From Chrysochromulina parva (taxonomy: Eukaryota > Haptophyta > Prymnesiales > Chrysochromulinaceae): a stretch of 10,375 nucleotides of DNA. Every line of letters starts with the position of its first letter. Positions within the stretch are counted from its first letter, which is position 1. The position numbers and the translations under genes were made by a program. Shown here in pieces: positions 8,657-10,375 of this stretch. The stretch is from contig PJAB01002123.1 in the NCBI GenBank assembly GCA_002887195.1, forward strand, positions 1 through 10,375, written 5' to 3'. The notes below the pieces were generated by a model. The model was given only the letters and a program-made list of their open reading frames with translations, did not search any database and was not told where the DNA came from.

Positions 8657-8812
8657 CGTCGTCAAGCTTGGTGAGCGGCACTTTCGAGGACAGTTTTCTA
8701 GTTGCGATTTTCACACTCCAACACAGTGCATGTACAGGACAATGTACCTTCCGTAGGCTCGCTACATGTAGAGGTCCAGCAAGATCTCAGGGGTATCTGG
8801 TCACGTGCGTAA
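8657..8812. promoter_or_regulatory. Divergent intergenic region, candidate bidirectional promoter
   Basis: This spacer lies between the ATG of the minus-strand SNF2/RING gene and the first in-frame ATG of the plus-strand CCCH/KH gene. It is visibly less GC-rich than the flanking coding DNA. It contains two ATGTAC words (8730-8735 and 8742-8747), the perfect palindrome CTACATGTAG (8762-8771) and a CACGTG E-box/G-box core (8802-8807). No clear TATA box is visible on either strand. Promoter function is inferred from position and composition only. If the right-hand gene starts further downstream, the region could extend toward about 9000. Confidence 0.45.
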
Positions 8813-10375
8813 ATGTATCTCGAAATAGAATCAACACGTTTTGCGATAAGTGAAAGTCATCCAGAGTTGACCGGAAAATTGGCAAGAGGTCGCCTTCTTG
8901 GCGCGGGGAAGCGCAAGTTTGCGCAAGTGGGTGAAGCTCAATCACAGACTTCCTGGAGAATTCACAGTGTCCTCCCTGTGTTTTGTGAGTCCGTGCCACA
9001 CGCGATCCCTTCGGCGCGCAGTATCGCGTTGGCTCGGCCTCGCTTTCAGCCCACGGGCGCAAGCGGCCGTCCTTCAGCCGGAGGGCTTCCACAAGTCCCG
9101 GCACAGCCCTATCACGCGTTGCAGCTCGAGCCCTTTTCTCCAGAACAGCTCGTGGCGTTGGAGAAGACGATCTTCTGCGTGAGTGCCGTGCGCGGCTACG
9201 CACCGCCGCTGCAGACATACCGTGAAGCGCGTGATGGCCGCGAGAACAAGATGTGGATGGCTAGTGTCACCTCCGAAGGCATCGAGTTCTCAGGCCTCTG
9301 GAAATTCTCTCAAGAGGAGGCACGCTGCTCAGCGCTTCGCACTTGGCTTGACGCGCACAACCACGATGGGCAGATCTTCGAGACGTTCGAGCGCCAGCGC
9401 TACTTGACGAGCGTTGATCGGGGCAAGTCCAAGGGTCCCGGACCGAGCGCGCCTCCTGGTGGCGACGGCCCGCCGCATGGGCGGCCCGTGCCGCTGCCGC
9501 ATGGGCCGGGCCCGCCGCACGGCCTCGGCCCGTCGCCGCACGGCCCGCCGCCGCCGCACGGCCCGCCGCCGCCGCACGGCCCGCCGCCGCCGCATGGGCC
9601 GCCGCCGCACGGGCTGCCGCCGCACGGCCCCTCCCCGCCGCATGGGCTGCCGCCGCCGCACGGCCCACCGCCGCATGGCCCGCCGCCTCTTCTACTCTCG
9701 AGAGAGGCAGGAAGGCGATCTCTGCCGATGGCGCCGCCTCCGCAGCCATCCAATCACGGCACTGAGTTTCCGCGTGACTATGACTTTCCCAGCACGCCAC
9801 CAGAGCAAATGGCCCGAGCGCGAGGGGTTGATCCGATCCAGTTGACGCTGCCATCGATGCTGCCTCCTGTCCCTGGCCGGCCCCTTTGCAAGGACTTTCT
9901 AATCGGTCGCTGCCGGCAGATGTTCAGATGCCGCTACTCGCACGCCATGCCCGAGGCCCTCGTCGACAGACCCATCGGCGGCGACGTTGGCGAGCTGCGG
10001 ACTGGCCCACCTGGGGGACCACCCGGGGGACCCGGGGGACCGCCCGGTCCGCCTGGGCCGCCCGCCCCGCCCGCGGCATTCGGTGTCCTAGCGCCGCCAT
10101 CGTTCTTCGTGAGCCCCGAGCCGATCATCATCCCGCTCACCACGACGCAGCGGTCGGGCATGTCACTCGACAAGCTGATCGAGATCCGTCGCACCTCGCG
10201 CGCCAAGATCGAGCTCAAGACGGAGCGTCCGGGGGGAGCGGGCTTAAGCTCATCTTCGATCAAGATTAGCGGCTCGTTGCGCGCTGTCGAGCTCGCGATG
10301 CCGATGGTACAGTCCATGCTCGCCACTGCGGAGGAGACGTGGTCGCGCGCGCAGGCGCAGCTCGCCGGCGGCGCA
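8813..10375 (+). CDS. CCCH zinc finger and KH-like RNA-binding protein, 5' part
   Basis: The frame is open from the stop at 8810-8812 to the window end, so the 3' end is missing; 521 codons are visible from ATG 8813. That start is uncertain: the context is weak (T at -3), the first 60 or so codons look non-descript, and GTGAGT donor-like words at 8985 and 9179 leave room for introns. The frame is credible from about codon 105. Codons ~105-205 form an unrecognised globular-looking segment with several Trp. Codons ~220-292 form a Pro-His-Gly repeat. A CCCH finger, C359-x7-C367-x5-C373-x3-H377 (CKDFLIGRC...CRYSH), resembles muscleblind- or Nab-type RNA-binding fingers. A Gly/Pro-rich linker (about 398-422) follows, then a KH-like domain (about 438-502) with core LIEIRRTSRAKIELK and IKISGS. 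The usual GXXG loop is replaced by GMSLDK. CCCH plus KH implies sequence-specific RNA binding in splicing, stability or translation, which is an inference. The family is not identified. Confidence 0.7.
   Translation, partial: MYLEIESTRFAISESHPELTGKLARGRLLGAGKRKFAQVGEAQSQTSWRIHSVLPVFCESVPHAIPSARSIALARPRFQPTGASGRPSAGGLPQVPAQPYHALQLEPFSPEQLVALEKTIFCVSAVRGYAPPLQTYREARDGRENKMWMASVTSEGIEFSGLWKFSQEEARCSALRTWLDAHNHDGQIFETFERQRYLTSVDRGKSKGPGPSAPPGGDGPPHGRPVPLPHGPGPPHGLGPSPHGPPPPHGPPPPHGPPPPHGPPPHGLPPHGPSPPHGLPPPHGPPPHGPPPLLLSREAGRRSLPMAPPPQPSNHGTEFPRDYDFPSTPPEQMARARGVDPIQLTLPSMLPPVPGRPLCKDFLIGRCRQMFRCRYSHAMPEALVDRPIGGDVGELRTGPPGGPPGGPGGPPGPPGPPAPPAAFGVLAPPSFFVSPEPIIIPLTTTQRSGMSLDKLIEIRRTSRAKIELKTERPGGAGLSSSSIKISGSLRAVELAMPMVQSMLATAEETWSRAQAQLAGGA
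9470..9688 (+). repeat. Pro-His-Gly (PPPPHG-type) tandem repeat
   Basis: A GC-rich array of degenerate CCGCCGCCGCAYGGC units encodes about twelve PHG motifs spaced mostly five to six residues apart in the CCCH/KH protein. It is likely an intrinsically disordered linker. The regular histidines could bind metal or promote condensate formation, but this is speculation. The array also generates long spurious antisense frames. Confidence 0.85.
10004..10077 (+). repeat. Gly-Pro-Pro low-complexity linker
   Basis: Repeated GGNCCN codons give a GPPGGPPGGPGG-type stretch followed by PPAPPA, lying between the CCCH finger and the KH-like domain. It resembles a short collagen-like or Gly/Pro-rich linker, and its function is probably only flexible spacing. 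Confidence 0.75.

Noticed and set aside
8657..8665. TTG start three codons upstream of the ATG of the SNF2/RING gene
   Set aside because: Eukaryotic initiation favours the ATG at 8656, which has A at -3. The TTG would add only three residues.
7667..8674. Long plus-strand frame (335 codons) antisense to the SNF2/RING gene
   Set aside because: It lies entirely opposite the N-terminal part of a clearly coding minus-strand frame, has no recognisable domain, and is rich in Leu/Arg/Ala as expected from GC-rich antisense sequence.
9267..9854. Minus-strand Ala/Gly-rich frames over the PHG repeat
   Set aside because: They are repeat-driven antisense shadows of the CCCH/KH gene, and the plus-strand frame carries the recognisable zinc finger downstream.

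Overview
The window looks like nuclear DNA from a GC-rich unicellular eukaryote. The reasons are a very large multidomain SNF2/RING protein, a filamin-type Ig repeat, a CCCH zinc finger with a KH-like domain, long low-complexity tracts (poly-Asp/Glu, Pro-His-Gly, Gly-Pro-Pro), AATAAA-type poly(A) candidates, and no bacterial operon structure or ribosome binding sites. A microalga with compact, intron-poor genes (for example a haptophyte) would fit, but the lineage is an inference and not a firm call.

Layout. (1) Bases 2-805, plus strand: the 3' end of a gene encoding a filamin/ABP280-type repeat, followed by a tryptophan-rich helical tail that resembles Sfi1-type repeats. (2) Bases 806-1825: about 1 kb with no supported gene. 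It lies between two convergent genes and holds a small hairpin/palindrome cluster, a GATTC microsatellite and two AATAAA candidates on the minus strand. (3) Bases 1826-8656, minus strand: one uninterrupted 2,276-residue frame for a SHPRH/Irc20-like SNF2 ATPase with an embedded C3HC4 RING finger. An RRM-like segment lies in the long insertion between ATPase lobe 1 and the RING, and the C-terminal tail is extremely acidic and encoded partly by a pure trinucleotide repeat. (4) Bases 8657-8812: a short, relatively AT-rich divergent intergenic region, the likely bidirectional promoter. (5) Bases 8813 to the window end, plus strand: a partial gene for a putative RNA-binding protein with a Pro-His-Gly repeat, a CCCH zinc finger, a Gly-Pro-rich linker and a KH-like domain that lacks a normal GXXG loop.

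The large gene is probably a chromatin or DNA-damage-tolerance E3 ubiquitin ligase/translocase. The right-hand gene probably acts in RNA metabolism and the left-hand gene in the cytoskeleton. Nothing in the sequence ties the three into one pathway. The divergent pair (3 and 5) could be co-regulated through the shared 156-bp spacer. I saw no mobile element, tRNA, rRNA or CRISPR array. The most unusual points are the RRM-like insertion in the SHPRH-like protein, the degenerate KH domain beside a CCCH finger, and the filamin plus tryptophan-repeat combination.
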